Positions 1 to 10,161 are shown, counted from the stretch's first letter. The stretch is DNA of 32,144 bases from Caulobacterales bacterium (GCA_947474805.1 CANJKM010000007.1:1-32144); one strand, 5' to 3'. Program-made: numbers and translations. Notes: generated by a model from the sequence alone, not told the origin.

Positions 1-1
1 C

Positions 2-631
2 TTCGATAAGGCCTGCTACGTCGGCTGCGGCGTGACCACCGGCGTCGGCGCCGTGGTCAACACCGCCAAGGTCACGCCCGGCGCCAACGCCGTGGTGTTC
101 GGCCTGGGCGGCATCGGCCTGAACGTCATCCAGGGTCTGAAGATGGCCGGGGCCGACAAGATCATCGGCGTCGACATCAACGACTCCAAGGAAGAATGGG
201 GCCGCCGCTTCGGCATGACTCACTTCGTCAACCCCAAGAAGATCAGCGACGACGTCGTGGCCCACCTGGTCAATCTGACCGAGGGCGGCGCCGACTACAC
301 CTTCGACTGCACCGGCAACACCACGGTGATGCGTCAGGCGCTCGAAGCCTGCCATCGCGGCTGGGGCGAGAGCATCATCATCGGCGTGGCCGAGGCCGGC
401 AAGGAGATCGCCACCCGTCCGTTCCAGCTGGTCACCGGCCGGGTCTGGAAGGGTTCGGCCTTCGGCGGCGCGCGCGGTCGCACCGACACCCCGAAGATCG
501 TCGACTGGTACATGAACGGGAAGATCGAGATCGATCCGATGATCACCCACACCCTGCCGCTCGAAGACATCAACAAGGCCTTCGACCTGATGCACGCCGG
601 CGAGAGCATCCGCTCCGTCGTGGTGTTCTAA
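2..631 (+). CDS. frmA: S-(hydroxymethyl)glutathione dehydrogenase / class III alcohol dehydrogenase, 5'-truncated by window edge
   Basis: Reading frame open from the window edge (FDKACYVGCGVTTGVGAVVNTAKV...VFGLGGIGLNVIQG), GxGxxG Rossmann motif and typical class III ADH C-terminus; next to S-formylglutathione hydrolase. Confidence 0.93.
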   Translation, partial: FDKACYVGCGVTTGVGAVVNTAKVTPGANAVVFGLGGIGLNVIQGLKMAGADKIIGVDINDSKEEWGRRFGMTHFVNPKKISDDVVAHLVNLTEGGADYTFDCTGNTTVMRQALEACHRGWGESIIIGVAEAGKEIATRPFQLVTGRVWKGSAFGGARGRTDTPKIVDWYMNGKIEIDPMITHTLPLEDINKAFDLMHAGESIRSVVVF

Positions 632-636
632 GGACC

Positions 637-1473
637 ATGAGCGAGATCGAGACCGTCGAGGAACACGCCGCTTTCGGCGGCGTGCAGGGCGTCTATAAGT
701 TCACTTCCGAAGCCTTGGGCGGGCCGACGACCGTCGCGGTCTTCGTCCCGCCGGGGAAGGGTCCGTTCCCGGTCGTGACCTATCTGTCCGGCCTGACCTG
801 CACCCACGCCAATGTGATGGAGAAGGGCGAGTATCGCCGCCTGGCCGCCGAGCTGGGTCTGGTCGTGGTCTGCCCGGACACCTCGCCGCGCGGCGAGGGC
901 GTGCCCAATGATGACGCCTATGACCTCGGTCAGGGCGCGGGCTTCTACGTCAACGCGACGCAGGCGCCGTGGGCCGGCCGCTTCAACATGTACGACTATG
1001 TGACCAAGGAGCTGATGGCGGTTGTTGCTGGGAAGTTCCCGGTCGATGTGAAGCGTCAGAGCATCTTCGGCCATTCGATGGGCGGCCACGGGGCGATCTC
1101 GATCGCGTTGAACAGTCCGGGCGTCTATGCGTCCGTCTCGGCCTTCTCGCCGATCGTGGCTCCGAGCCAGGTCCCTTGGGGCCAGAAGGCCTTCACCGCC
1201 TATCTGGGCGCCGACCAGGCCAACTGGCGGGCGCACGACAGTGTGGCTCTTCTGGAAGACGGCAAGGGCGATCTGAAGGACCTCCTGGTCGATGTCGGCA
1301 CGGCCGACCCCTTCCTGGAGAAGGAATTGAAGCCCGAGCTCCTGGAAGCCGCATGCGCCAAGGCCGGGGTCGCCCTGACCCTGCGCCGTCAGCCGGGCTA
1401 TGACCACAGCTACTATTTCATCTCGAGCTTCATGGACGACCACCTGCGCTGGCACGCGGACCGCCTGAAGTAA
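637..1473 (+). CDS. fghA: S-formylglutathione hydrolase
   Basis: Start trimmed from the 196 ORF to MSEIETVEEHAAFGGVQGVYKF; GHSMGGHGA serine-hydrolase elbow, LSGLTCTHANVMEKGEYRRLAAELGLVVVCPDTSPRG; 5 bp after the frmA stop. Confidence 0.95.
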   Translation: MSEIETVEEHAAFGGVQGVYKFTSEALGGPTTVAVFVPPGKGPFPVVTYLSGLTCTHANVMEKGEYRRLAAELGLVVVCPDTSPRGEGVPNDDAYDLGQGAGFYVNATQAPWAGRFNMYDYVTKELMAVVAGKFPVDVKRQSIFGHSMGGHGAISIALNSPGVYASVSAFSPIVAPSQVPWGQKAFTAYLGADQANWRAHDSVALLEDGKGDLKDLLVDVGTADPFLEKELKPELLEAACAKAGVALTLRRQPGYDHSYYFISSFMDDHLRWHADRLK

Positions 1474-1525
1474 AAACGTTCGCAGAATCCGGGCTCGAAT
1501 GGCCGGGCTTTAAGGGAGACTATCC

Positions 1526-1894
1526 ATGTTCACGCACACCACTGTCGGCACCAACGACCTCGACGGCGCCCGCAAGATGTACGACGCCGCCCTGGGCGCG
1601 CTCGGCCACGCCCGCACCGCCGACCTCGGCGACAACGGCTCGATCTACGGCGGCCAGTTCTTCGTCCTGAAGCCCGCGGACGGCGCCCCCGCCACCGCCG
1701 GCAACGGCACGACCATCAGCCTGGCCGCGCCCTCGCGCAGCGCCGTGGACGAGTTCCACGCCGCCGCCCTGGCCAATGGCGCGACCTGCGCCGGCGCTCC
1801 CGGTCCGCGCGGCTTCGCGCCCAACGCCTACGCCGCCTATATCCGCGACCTGGACGGCACCAAGATCGTCGCCGTCTGCACCAAGCCGGAATAG
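1526..1894 (+). CDS. VOC (glyoxalase/bleomycin resistance) family protein
   Basis: 122 aa; MFTHTTVGTNDLDGARKMYDAALGALG...YAAYIRDLDGTKIVAVC typical VOC ends. Confidence 0.88.
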   Translation: MFTHTTVGTNDLDGARKMYDAALGALGHARTADLGDNGSIYGGQFFVLKPADGAPATAGNGTTISLAAPSRSAVDEFHAAALANGATCAGAPGPRGFAPNAYAAYIRDLDGTKIVAVCTKPE

Positions 1895-1918
1895 GCGGCT
1901 CTAAGAACTAGAGTTCGG

Positions 1919-1953
1919 AAGGCCCCGTCGGCGTCGCGCCGGCGGGGCCTTTT
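1919..1953 (+). terminator. Rho-independent terminator after VOC gene
   Basis: AAGGCCCCG...CGGGGCCTT stem with inner CGGC/GCCG pairing, followed by TT. Confidence 0.75.
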
Positions 1954-1970
1954 AGTGCGAGATTGAGCCT

Positions 1971-2522
1971 ATGACTCACCGCTGCTCCTGGGCCGACGCT
2001 GACCCGCTGATGCGGGCCTACCACGACGCCGAATGGGGCGTGCCCCAACGCGACTCTCGCATGCTGTGGGAGATGCTGATGCTGGAGGGCTTCCAGGCGG
2101 GGCTGTCCTGGCAGGTGATCCTGAAAAAGCGCGAAGCCTTCCGGGCGGCCTTCGCCGGGTTCGATCCGCGCAAGGTGGCGGCCTTCGATGAGGCCGATGT
2201 CGAGCGCCTGATGCTCGACCCAGGCATCGTCCGGGCGCGGGCCAAGATCGTGGCGACCATCCGCGGCGCGCAGATCTATTGCGAGATGGAGGAGGCGGGC
2301 GAGCGGTTCGCCGAAGTCTGCTGGTCTTTCACGGACGGGAAGGTGCTCAAGGGCGAGGGGACAAGCTGGATCGCCTCCACCCCTCTGTCAGAGGCGATCT
2401 CCAAGGACATGAAGCGGCGCGGCTTCAAATTTGTCGGCCCGACCATCGTCTATGCCTGGATGCAGGCGGTCGGGATCGTCAACGACCACAGCGTCGCTTG
2501 CTTTCGTTGGGACGAGGTCTGA
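1971..2522 (+). CDS. tag: DNA-3-methyladenine glycosylase I
   Basis: 183 aa; RCSWADADPLMRAYHDAEWGVP, MLMLEGFQAGLSWQVILKKREAFRAAFAGFDP, FVGPTIVYAWMQAVGIVNDH. Confidence 0.96.
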   Translation: MTHRCSWADADPLMRAYHDAEWGVPQRDSRMLWEMLMLEGFQAGLSWQVILKKREAFRAAFAGFDPRKVAAFDEADVERLMLDPGIVRARAKIVATIRGAQIYCEMEEAGERFAEVCWSFTDGKVLKGEGTSWIASTPLSEAISKDMKRRGFKFVGPTIVYAWMQAVGIVNDHSVACFRWDEV

Positions 2523-2533
2523 CCCCAAAACAA

Positions 2534-2559
2534 AACCGCCCGGCCGAGGCCGGGCGGTT
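2534..2559 (-). terminator. Rho-independent terminator of the minus-strand TonB receptor gene
   Basis: AACCGCCCGGCC-GAG-GGCCGGGCGGTT-type stem; on the minus strand it is followed by TTTTGTTTT. A second hairpin (GGGGCGGGC-GCGAG-GCCCGCCCC) lies at 2570-2592. Confidence 0.75.
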
Positions 2560-2605
2560 GAGCTAGAGCGGGGCGGGCGCGAGGCCCGCCCCGATATCGG
2601 TTCGC

Positions 2606-5437
2606 TTAATACTGGAACCGCAGGCCCATACGCCAGGCCATGCCGAGCGAGTCGTACATGTAGGCGGGCTGCGAGATCGGGTAGACGTAGAGCGGAGGAC
2701 CGCGGTTGAAGGCGTTCTGGATGGTCCCGTAGAGCTGCAGGCGACGGCCGTCGGCGTCCAGGATCACATAGGAAGCCGACAGGTTGACCGTGGTCTGGCT
2801 GGGCAGCTTGTTGTTGTCGCGCTGCGTCGCCGTACCGGTGATCGAGGTGATCTCGGTCACGCCCGGGCCGATGTACTTCAGCTGGATGGCGCCCATGAAT
2901 TTGCCGATGTCGTACTGGATATTGTACGTCGCCAGCCATTCCGGGATCTGCAGGGTGCCGGCGAAGGTCGCGTGGTTCTGGCCGACGCTGTTGCGATAGC
3001 CGCCAAGGTCGGTCTGGGCGTATTCGAACACCTTAGTGGCGAAGGCCCGCAGGGTGATCTGGCCCGGAAGCGGCAGCACCGGCAGCTCGCCGAGCGGCTG
3101 GACGAAGCTGGCTTCCAGGTCGAGACCACGGGTCTGGAACCGGGCGTTGTTGACCGACGAGTTCTGCACCGCGGTGATCGTGCGGGCGGCGTCGAAGGTC
3201 AGCAGGGCGCAGATGTCCGCCCGGCCGTCGCGGCAGAGGTTGACCATGTCCTGGGCGCCGATGGTGCCGATCTGGTCGCGGATCTTGATGTTGTAATAGT
3301 CGGCCGAGAACCGCAGGCGGGCGAACTTGGGCTGGATGCTGCCGCCGATCGTCCAGGTCTTGGACTTCTCGGGGGTCAGGTTCGGGTTACCCGAGGTGAC
3401 ATAATCGGTCAGGGTGGCCTGGCCGGTGAAGGGACCCGAGAACTGGGTGATGTTGTTCCGGCTGACGCCGCCCTGGTTGTAGAGTTCGGTGTTGTTCGGC
3501 GCCCGGATGTCGCGCGACAGGGTCGAGCGGAGCATGATCTCGTCGATCGGCTTCCAGGTGCCGCCGATCTTCCAGGTCGTTGCCCCGCCCGAGGTCGAGT
3601 AGTCGGCGTAACGGATGGCGCCGTTGATATCGAGCGCGCGGGCGAAGACCATGTCCTTGGCCAGGGGCACGGCGACTTCGGCGTAGCCTTCCTTCACGCT
3701 GTACGAACCGGCGAGCGGACGGATGTTGCCGGAGTCATAGCCGCCGACGCGGGCGATCGGGTCGGAGGTCGTGTTGATCTGTTCCTTGCGGTATTCGCCG
3801 CCGACCGCCACGGCCACCGGACCGGCCCAGGTCGAGATCGGCTCGCCCCGGACGTTGAAGGTGGCGTTGTTCTGGGTAGTGTCGCGGTTGGCCGACTGCA
3901 TGGCGAACACGAAGTCACGGGCGGCCTGGCTGGCGGCGTTCGGGCCGAAGATGTTGAAGGGCACGCAGCCGCCGGCCGGGTTGCGGCAGACGGGGACGCC
4001 GTTCGGGCCGGCGACGGCGTCGAGGGCCTGGGTCCAGCGGGCGTTGATACGGCTGCCGTCGGTCAGGAATTCGCTGTGCAGGCGGCCGTATTGGTAGTGG
4101 GCGTCCCAGGTCCATTCCTTGCCGAGCGCGCCGAACGAGCCGTCAAGACCACCGACGAAGCGGTAGATCATGTTCTTGATGTCGGAGTCGGGTTGGCCGC
4201 CGTCGCTGTTCAGGCGGCCCATGGTCAGGTTGGCCAGGTTCAGACGGGTCATCTCGGCCGCGATATTGGCCGGGATGAAGGGGTTGCCGCGCAGGATGGT
4301 GATGTTGCCCTGGTCGCGAGGGCGGACGATCGGCACCGTGGCCTTGGTCTGGGCGTTGCCGTACTCGAGCCAAGCGTTGACCTTGTCGGTCACCTTGTAA
4401 TCGAAGTGGCCGAGCAGCGAGTAGCGCTCGAACTTCGGACGCAAGGCGAAGACCTGGTTATAGGCGCCGCTGACGTCGCCGCCGATCATGTTGTTGCCGG
4501 TGACGATGCCGTACTGGAACTGGCGCGACACGCCGCCGTCCTCGAAGGTGATGCCCTTCAGCGGGCCGGCGGTGATGATGCCGCCGGGGTTCTGGGTCGA
4601 GAAGCGGACGTCCTCATAATAGCCGAAGGGCGAGAGACGGTTGCCCACGCCGCCGCAGGAAGCCGCCAGCGGCGCGAGCCCCAGCCCGGAGCAGGGGTTC
4701 TGAATTTGCAGGTAGCGCTCTTCGGCCACCCACGGACGCTTGTCTTCGTAGGGCTTCTCAGCGGTGTAGGCGCCCTTGCCGTAGGAGTAGTCGCCGCCCA
4801 GCAGCAGGTGGGCCCGGTCGTTGAAGAAGCTCTTGCCGAAGGCCACGGCGCCCTGCCAGGTCTCGTCGTCGCCGTATTTGGACTGGCCGTACTGGGCCTG
4901 ACCCTTCAGGCCTTCGAACTTGGTGTCGAGCACTATGTTGACCACGCCGGCGACGGCGTCCGAGCCGTAGGCGGCCGAGGCGCCGCCGGTGACGACGTCG
5001 ATGCGCTGGGTCAGGATGACGGGGAATTGGTTCAGGTCCTGCGAGCCGCCGGTGCGGCGACCGTTCAGCAGCAGCAGGGTGCGCTGGTTGCCCAGGCCGC
5101 GAAGGTCGACGAGGTTGCCGCCCGCGCCCGAGTTGGCGCCGTTGGTCGGCGAGGAGGTGTTCTGCGCCGTGGTCGACGGGCGGAAGGCCGGGATGTCGTT
5201 GATGACTTCCAGCACGCTGGTGGGGGCGCGGCGCTGAAGGTCGGCCGTGCCCAGAACGGTGGTCGGGGTCGGGGCCGTGAAGCCCGCGCTTTGAATGCGC
5301 GAGGCGGTGACAACCACCTCGCCGACATCGGCGGCGTCTTGGGCGGAAGCGGCGGTAGCCAGGCCCAGGATCAGAGCCGTGGCGCTAGCGGCGCACATGT
5401 AAGTGGCAGCCGAACGGCCACGTTGGCGTTGAGTCAT
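2606..5437 (-). CDS. TonB-dependent outer-membrane receptor
   Basis: 943 aa; signal peptide ending ASAQDAA, TonB-box-like GEVVVTASRI, plug domain (LVDLRGLGNQRTLLLLNGRR), C-terminal aromatic RMGLRFQY. Confidence 0.95.
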   Translation of the reverse strand: MTQRQRGRSAATYMCAASATALILGLATAASAQDAADVGEVVVTASRIQSAGFTAPTPTTVLGTADLQRRAPTSVLEVINDIPAFRPSTTAQNTSSPTNGANSGAGGNLVDLRGLGNQRTLLLLNGRRTGGSQDLNQFPVILTQRIDVVTGGASAAYGSDAVAGVVNIVLDTKFEGLKGQAQYGQSKYGDDETWQGAVAFGKSFFNDRAHLLLGGDYSYGKGAYTAEKPYEDKRPWVAEERYLQIQNPCSGLGLAPLAASCGGVGNRLSPFGYYEDVRFSTQNPGGIITAGPLKGITFEDGGVSRQFQYGIVTGNNMIGGDVSGAYNQVFALRPKFERYSLLGHFDYKVTDKVNAWLEYGNAQTKATVPIVRPRDQGNITILRGNPFIPANIAAEMTRLNLANLTMGRLNSDGGQPDSDIKNMIYRFVGGLDGSFGALGKEWTWDAHYQYGRLHSEFLTDGSRINARWTQALDAVAGPNGVPVCRNPAGGCVPFNIFGPNAASQAARDFVFAMQSANRDTTQNNATFNVRGEPISTWAGPVAVAVGGEYRKEQINTTSDPIARVGGYDSGNIRPLAGSYSVKEGYAEVAVPLAKDMVFARALDINGAIRYADYSTSGGATTWKIGGTWKPIDEIMLRSTLSRDIRAPNNTELYNQGGVSRNNITQFSGPFTGQATLTDYVTSGNPNLTPEKSKTWTIGGSIQPKFARLRFSADYYNIKIRDQIGTIGAQDMVNLCRDGRADICALLTFDAARTITAVQNSSVNNARFQTRGLDLEASFVQPLGELPVLPLPGQITLRAFATKVFEYAQTDLGGYRNSVGQNHATFAGTLQIPEWLATYNIQYDIGKFMGAIQLKYIGPGVTEITSITGTATQRDNNKLPSQTTVNLSASYVILDADGRRLQLYGTIQNAFNRGPPLYVYPISQPAYMYDSLGMAWRMGLRFQY

Positions 5438-5501
5438 TTCACTCCCCTTAGAATTTTTAGTCTTTTTAAGCGTCTACGAATGGCCACCTTATTAGGCAGC
5501 C

Positions 5502-5512
5502 ATACATTGTAT
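5502..5512. promoter_or_regulatory. Small inverted repeat upstream of TonB receptor (ATACATTGTAT)
   Basis: ATAC-ATT-GTAT, about 65 bp upstream of the ATG at 5437. Confidence 0.3.
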
Positions 5513-5605
5513 AGTGCAGACATGACCTAAGGCTGTTCAACCCGGAAATGACGTCTGAACTGAAACAAACCGTGACTGCGGCTCAAGTGTCACTCTTAAG
5601 TCGCA

Positions 5606-5620
5606 CTGAACGCCGTTCAG
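5606..5620. promoter_or_regulatory. 15-bp perfect palindrome CTGAACGcCGTTCAG, operator candidate
   Basis: 7-bp arms with 1-nt centre, in the intergenic region upstream of the TonB receptor. Confidence 0.4.
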
Positions 5621-5673
5621 ACCTGTAATGGAAATTGTACGTATCCCCAACAATAAGAGCTGGCTTGTCTCCG

Positions 5674-6354
5674 TCAAACCTCGGCCCACATCCGCAGCAG
5701 ATTGTGGTAGGCCCCCGTCAGCGAAATGATCGACGGGTCCGACTGGCCCGCGGCCTGGGCGAGCCGCTGGATGGCGAGATCCATGTCGAAAAGCAGCGCG
5801 CGCTGCTCGACTCCGCGCACATAGCTCTGAATCCAGAAGAAGGCGGCGACCCGCTCGCCCCGGGTGATGGGCGTGACCTGATGCAGGCTGGAGGCCGGGT
5901 AGAGGATCAGGTCGCCCGCGCTCAGTTTCACCGAATGGGCGCCGTAGGTGTCCTCGACCATCAGCTCGCCGCCGTCGTAGTCGCCCGGCTCTGAGAGGAA
6001 CAGCGTGGCCGAGAGGTCGGCCCTCAGGACGCCGCCCTCGGGATTGGCGCGGATCGAATTGTCGATATGGCCGCCGAAGGTCTGGCCGACGCCATAGCGG
6101 TTGAACAGCGGCGGCAGGACGGTGCGGGGCAGGGCGGCGCTGGTGAAGAGGAGACTGGCGTCGAGGGCCCGGCGGATGATGTGGCCGGCGGCGCGCGAGG
6201 CTTCCGATGCGTGGGGCAACTGCAGGTTATTCTTGGCCATGGCGGCCTGGAAGCCGGAGGTGGCGTTCCCATCGCTCCAGTCGCCCGCGTCGATGATCCG
6301 GCGGCACTCGGCCAGCTGTTCGGGGTTAAGGACCTGGGGGATGTGGAGCATCAT
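5674..6354 (-). CDS. piuC: Fe(II)/2-oxoglutarate-dependent PKHD-type hydroxylase (PiuC/YbiX family)
   Basis: 226 aa; [35 protein letters not shown] (HxD), [29 protein letters not shown]; directly downstream of a siderophore receptor. Confidence 0.93.
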   Translation of the reverse strand: MMLHIPQVLNPEQLAECRRIIDAGDWSDGNATSGFQAAMAKNNLQLPHASEASRAAGHIIRRALDASLLFTSAALPRTVLPPLFNRYGVGQTFGGHIDNSIRANPEGGVLRADLSATLFLSEPGDYDGGELMVEDTYGAHSVKLSAGDLILYPASSLHQVTPITRGERVAAFFWIQSYVRGVEQRALLFDMDLAIQRLAQAAGQSDPSIISLTGAYHNLLRMWAEV

Positions 6355-6434
6355 GACGGGCGTCTCGGATAAAGAGGCGCCCCATCCGCGAGCGACGGGG
6401 CGGGGCGCCAGGAAACCGCTTCCGGTTGGGGTAT

Positions 6435-8879
6435 TTAGAAGCGGTAGCTGACGGTGAGGCTGCCGAACCGCGCGTCGCTGGGGGTCGCCCAGCCGTTGTT
6501 CCGCATCCGCGTGTAGTAGGTCTTGTCGAACAGGTTGTTGATGTTGAGCCGCAGCTCTACGGCGTCGGTCGCGCGCCAGGCGGCGAACAGGCGGTGGACC
6601 GAATAGTCCTGGCTCTTGATCAGCGGGAGGGTCGTCCGGCCAGCGTAAACCGCCGGAACCGCGGGGGCCGTCGCCGTGGCGGCGACCGCCGCGACGCGGA
6701 CAACGCCGGCGTGCTGGGTGAGGTAGGTTTCGCCCTGGTAGGTGACGGCGTAGCCGAGCTGGAACCGGTCGGTGAAATCATAGGTCGCCATGACCGAGAA
6801 GGCGTGGTCGGGAACCTGCAGCAGAGGATCGCCCTTGATGAAGTCGGCGTCGGTGCCGTTGAAGCCGCCCCGGGCCGAGAAGTCGGACGCGCCCGTCAGC
6901 ACCTTGGACTTCAGATAGGTGTAGTTGGCGAACATCGACATGCGCCGGGTGATTTTGCCGGCCGCGCCGAGGGCCAAGCCGTCCACGCGCGAGGCGCCGT
7001 TCAAGAGCTGGACGGTGACGATCGGGTCGCCCGACGGCACACGGTAGTTGGTGCGCTCGTTGCGGAATACTGCGCCGTTGAGCGATAGTAGCCCGTCGCG
7101 GGCCTCCCACTTCACGCCGGCCTCGTAGTTCAGGCCCTCTTCGGGCGCGACGTTGCAGGTGTCGACGGTGCAGGCGCCGTTGACGGCCGTCTGCGAGGGG
7201 GTCTTGGAGTTGCCGGCCGAGACATAGAGGCTCCACTCCGGGCGCGGCTTGTAGACCGCGCCGATCCGGTAGGAGAAGAGGTGGTTGCGGTTGCGGAAGG
7301 TCGGGCCCGGCGTGATCGCGCCGGTGGTCGGCGGGACGACGGCGTAGGTGTCGGTCGAGTTGGCGCCCTCGTTGTTCTCGTAGCGGACGCCGCCGGTCAG
7401 CTGGACGTGCGGGCCAAGGGCGATGGTGTCGAACAGATAGGCCGCCTGGGTCTTGCGGTCGCCGTCCTGGGCCGAGGCCTGGATGTAGTTGACCGGGCCG
7501 CGCCAGACATTGTCCGGCGTGTAGATGTTCATCAGCGGAAGCACGGGGTTGGGCGTGGCCCCCAGCGGGTTGCGCAGCACATTGCCGGTGTCGAGCCGGT
7601 AGGTCTCGCTGAGGAAGCTGGCCCCCACGACCATGGTGTGAGCCAAGCCGCCGGTCGCGAAGGTCACGGTCAGGTCGGTCTGGCTGTAGAGCATGGTGTT
7701 GCGGGTATCGCGTACATTTCCCCGCGGTCCCGACAGGCTGTAGAGGCCCGGCGTCGCGCACGAAACATAGCCGGTCAGATCGGTCGCGGTCGGGGTCTGG
7801 CTGGTCGCGGCGGGCTGACGGCCGTCGGCGAGGCAGTAAGTTCCCTGCGGGGGATCGACGAGCGAATACTGCTTCACTGTCTGCCAGCGGCCCAGGCTGT
7901 GGATCGACAGGTTTTCGTTGAACGCGTGGCTCAGGACGCCGGTGAAGATGTCGATATTGGTCTTCTGGGTGTCGAGGTTGCGGTAACCGAAATAGGTCTC
8001 GCGGCTGACGCCCGGAACGGCGCGGCCGTTGTAGAAGGGGACACCGTATTGCGGCGTGTTCTCGTCCTCCTGGTGGAACCAGTTGGCGGTGAAGCGCGTC
8101 GAGGTTCCGAGCCCGAAGGCGATCGAGGGCGCGACGCCCCAGCGCTTGTATTGTTCGACGTCGCGACCGGGCACGTCGTTGCGATGCAGGAGGAGGTTGA
8201 GACGGACCGCGATAGTATCGCCGAGGGTCGTGTTGGCGTCGAGTGTCAGCCGGCCATAGGCGTCGGTTCCGGCCCCGGCGGTGATGAGGGTCTGGTCGCG
8301 CAGGCTCGGCGTCTTGGACACCATGTTGATGACGCCGCCGACCGATCCGGCGCCATTGTAGACGGTCGAGGCGCCGTTGATGACCTCGACCTGTTCGATA
8401 TTGAAATTGTCAGAGCGGCTGTACTGGGCGCTGTCGCGGACGCCGTCGAGGGTGATGTCGGCGTTGGCCGAGAAGCCGCGCAGGGTGATGCTGTCGCCGT
8501 ACCCCACGCCACCTTCTCCAGCTCCGAAGGTAATTCCGGGAACGGTCGCCAGCACATCGCGGAGGCTGAACAGATTCTGAGCCTGCATGGTGCGGGCGGT
8601 GACCACGGTCACGGTCTGAGGTGTATCGGCGAGGGGGGAGGTGAATTTGGGAGAGACGGCTTCGCGCGCCTGGCGCCCGATCACATCGACCCGCGAAACT
8701 TGGGCGGCGACGGCCACCGCGGCGGCGGCCATCGGGGCGCTCTGGGCCAGGGCGGCGTGTGGAGCGCAGAGTCCGGCCAAGCCCGCGACGGCCGCCGCAC
8801 CCAGGGCCGGACGGCTCAGGGATTTCACGGCTGCGCTCCGAGACTCAAGCGGGAGCGTGCTGCGGTTGGACTCGGTCAC
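6435..8879 (-). CDS. TonB-dependent siderophore receptor (Fiu/PiuA-like)
   Basis: GTG start at 8879 preferred over the 8957 ATG ([46 protein letters not shown]); [51 protein letters not shown] plug; C-terminal LTVSYRF. Confidence 0.94.
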   Translation of the reverse strand: MTESNRSTLPLESRSAAVKSLSRPALGAAAVAGLAGLCAPHAALAQSAPMAAAAVAVAAQVSRVDVIGRQAREAVSPKFTSPLADTPQTVTVVTARTMQAQNLFSLRDVLATVPGITFGAGEGGVGYGDSITLRGFSANADITLDGVRDSAQYSRSDNFNIEQVEVINGASTVYNGAGSVGGVINMVSKTPSLRDQTLITAGAGTDAYGRLTLDANTTLGDTIAVRLNLLLHRNDVPGRDVEQYKRWGVAPSIAFGLGTSTRFTANWFHQEDENTPQYGVPFYNGRAVPGVSRETYFGYRNLDTQKTNIDIFTGVLSHAFNENLSIHSLGRWQTVKQYSLVDPPQGTYCLADGRQPAATSQTPTATDLTGYVSCATPGLYSLSGPRGNVRDTRNTMLYSQTDLTVTFATGGLAHTMVVGASFLSETYRLDTGNVLRNPLGATPNPVLPLMNIYTPDNVWRGPVNYIQASAQDGDRKTQAAYLFDTIALGPHVQLTGGVRYENNEGANSTDTYAVVPPTTGAITPGPTFRNRNHLFSYRIGAVYKPRPEWSLYVSAGNSKTPSQTAVNGACTVDTCNVAPEEGLNYEAGVKWEARDGLLSLNGAVFRNERTNYRVPSGDPIVTVQLLNGASRVDGLALGAAGKITRRMSMFANYTYLKSKVLTGASDFSARGGFNGTDADFIKGDPLLQVPDHAFSVMATYDFTDRFQLGYAVTYQGETYLTQHAGVVRVAAVAATATAPAVPAVYAGRTTLPLIKSQDYSVHRLFAAWRATDAVELRLNINNLFDKTYYTRMRNNGWATPSDARFGSLTVSYRF

Positions 8880-8903
8880 GGCGTATCCCCGGTGAAAATG
8901 CTC

Positions 8904-8920
8904 TTGCGAAACGTTCGCAA
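8904..8920. promoter_or_regulatory. Inverted repeat TTGCGAAacgTTCGCAA, iron-regulator operator candidate (upstream site 1)
   Basis: Perfect 7-bp arms, 3-nt spacer; between divergent siderophore receptor and ybaN-like genes. Confidence 0.55.
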
Positions 8921-8926
8921 TATTAG

Positions 8927-8943
8927 TGCGAATGACTCGCATT
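8927..8943. promoter_or_regulatory. Fur-box-like sequence (minus-strand reading AATGCGAGTCATTCGCA)
   Basis: TGCGA...TCGCA dyad with overlapping AATG...CATT; matches the general look of proteobacterial Fur boxes; upstream of a siderophore receptor. Confidence 0.65.
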
Positions 8944-8997
8944 TTTAGGGGTGTCAAGAATGAAACTCAGGTGCATAGAAGAAGGTGTGATCGGGAC

Positions 8998-9432
8998 GTG
9001 GCTTTGAACCTGAGGCGGGCGCTCTATCGGGCGCTGGGCGTAGCCTGCGTGGGGTTGGCAGTCGCCGGGGCCGTTCTGCCCCTGTTGCCCTCGACGCCCT
9101 TTGTGCTGCTGGCGGCCTGGGCCTTCGCTGAGAGCTCGCCCACCCTGCACGCCAAGCTGCGGGCCGACCCCCGTTTCGGGCCGGCGCTGCAAAATTGGGA
9201 GGACTATGGCGCGATCTCGCCCCGCGCCAAGCTGACCACGATCGTAACCATGGCGATCAGCCTTCTGGTGCTGGTGCTGACCGTCAGGCGACCGCTGGCG
9301 GTCATACTGACGGCGGGCGTGATGACCTGCAGCGCCGCTTTCGTCCTGACCAGGCCGTCGGGCCCGAAAATCCTAGTGGGGCCAGAGCCGGAGAAACAGG
9401 GTGAGGAGGAGAACGGCGACGCACCAGGCTAG
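8998..9432 (+). CDS. YbaN/DUF454 family inner-membrane protein
   Basis: Trimmed to GTG at 8998 (VALNLRRALYRALGVACVGLAVAGAVLPLLPSTPFVLLAAWAFAESSPTLHAKL...FGPALQNWEDYGAISPRAKL). Confidence 0.85.
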   Translation: MALNLRRALYRALGVACVGLAVAGAVLPLLPSTPFVLLAAWAFAESSPTLHAKLRADPRFGPALQNWEDYGAISPRAKLTTIVTMAISLLVLVLTVRRPLAVILTAGVMTCSAAFVLTRPSGPKILVGPEPEKQGEEENGDAPG

Positions 9433-9490
9433 AGAGGCGAGCTTGGGTTAGGGCGCAGTTAGAGTAGGATTGGGCGCACAGGAGACGCCG

Positions 9491-10126
9491 ATGACCGCCA
9501 CCCTTTCTATCGATGCTGTTATGGCCCTGGCTCCGGTGATCCCGGTGCTGGTGATCGACGATGTGCGCCAGGCTGCGCCGCTGGCCGAGGCCTTGGTCGC
9601 GGGTGGGATATGCGCACTGGAGGTGACGCTTCGGACGCCCGCGGCGCTGGAGGCCATTACAGAGATGGCGTCCGTGCCCGGCGCGGTCGTCGGCGCGGGG
9701 ACAGTTCTGAACGGCGCCCAGCTCGACGCGGCAATGAAGGCGGGAGCGCGTTTCATCGTTAGCCCAGGTCTGACGGAAGGCCTGGCCCGGTCGGCCGCCA
9801 ATTCGGGGGCGCCCCTGCTGCCCGGCGTGCAGACGGCGACCGACATCATGCACGGCCTCGACCTGGGGCTCGAGCGGTTCAAATTCTTCCCTGCCGAGAG
9901 TTCGGGCGGCGCGGCGGCCCTGAAGGCGCTGACAGGGCCGTTCGGTGGGGTGAAGTTCTGCCCCACCGGTGGAATCACGCCGGAGACGGCGCCGCACTAT
10001 CTCGCCATACCGCAGGTGGTCAGCGTTGGTGGCAGCTGGCTGGCGCCGCGCGACGCCGTCGCCGCGGGCGCGTGGGCTCGCATCAGCGCCCTAGCGCGGG
10101 CGGCTTCGGACCTGAAGGGAATGTAG
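9491..10126 (+). CDS. eda: 2-dehydro-3-deoxy-6-phosphogluconate aldolase (KDPG/KHG aldolase)
   Basis: MTATLSIDAVMALAPVIPVLVIDD, GGICALEVTLRTPAALEAI, GAGTVLN, FFPAESSGGAAALKALTGPFGGVKFCPTGGI (Schiff-base Lys). Confidence 0.95.
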   Translation: MTATLSIDAVMALAPVIPVLVIDDVRQAAPLAEALVAGGICALEVTLRTPAALEAITEMASVPGAVVGAGTVLNGAQLDAAMKAGARFIVSPGLTEGLARSAANSGAPLLPGVQTATDIMHGLDLGLERFKFFPAESSGGAAALKALTGPFGGVKFCPTGGITPETAPHYLAIPQVVSVGGSWLAPRDAVAAGAWARISALARAASDLKGM

Positions 10127-10161
10127 AGCTCGCCCTTCCCGACGGGAACGGCGGTGCTGTG

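Noticed and set aside
196-636. 5' extension of the S-formylglutathione hydrolase ORF
   Set aside because: Out-of-frame with frmA over the same bases; real start is ATG at 637
628-1455. 275-aa minus-strand ORF over fghA
   Set aside because: Shadow of a well-recognised gene on the plus strand
2972-5530. 852-aa plus-strand ORF antisense to the TonB receptor
   Set aside because: Low-complexity V/G/A/D/R-rich translation typical of antisense frames in GC-rich genes; the minus strand encodes a clear TonB receptor
6386-6420. Possible terminator between siderophore receptor and piuC
   Set aside because: GC-rich arms pair only with a long loop and no U-tract; the two genes are likely co-transcribed
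7281-8948. 555-aa plus-strand ORF antisense to the siderophore receptor
   Set aside because: No domain features; explained by GC-rich codon bias of the real gene
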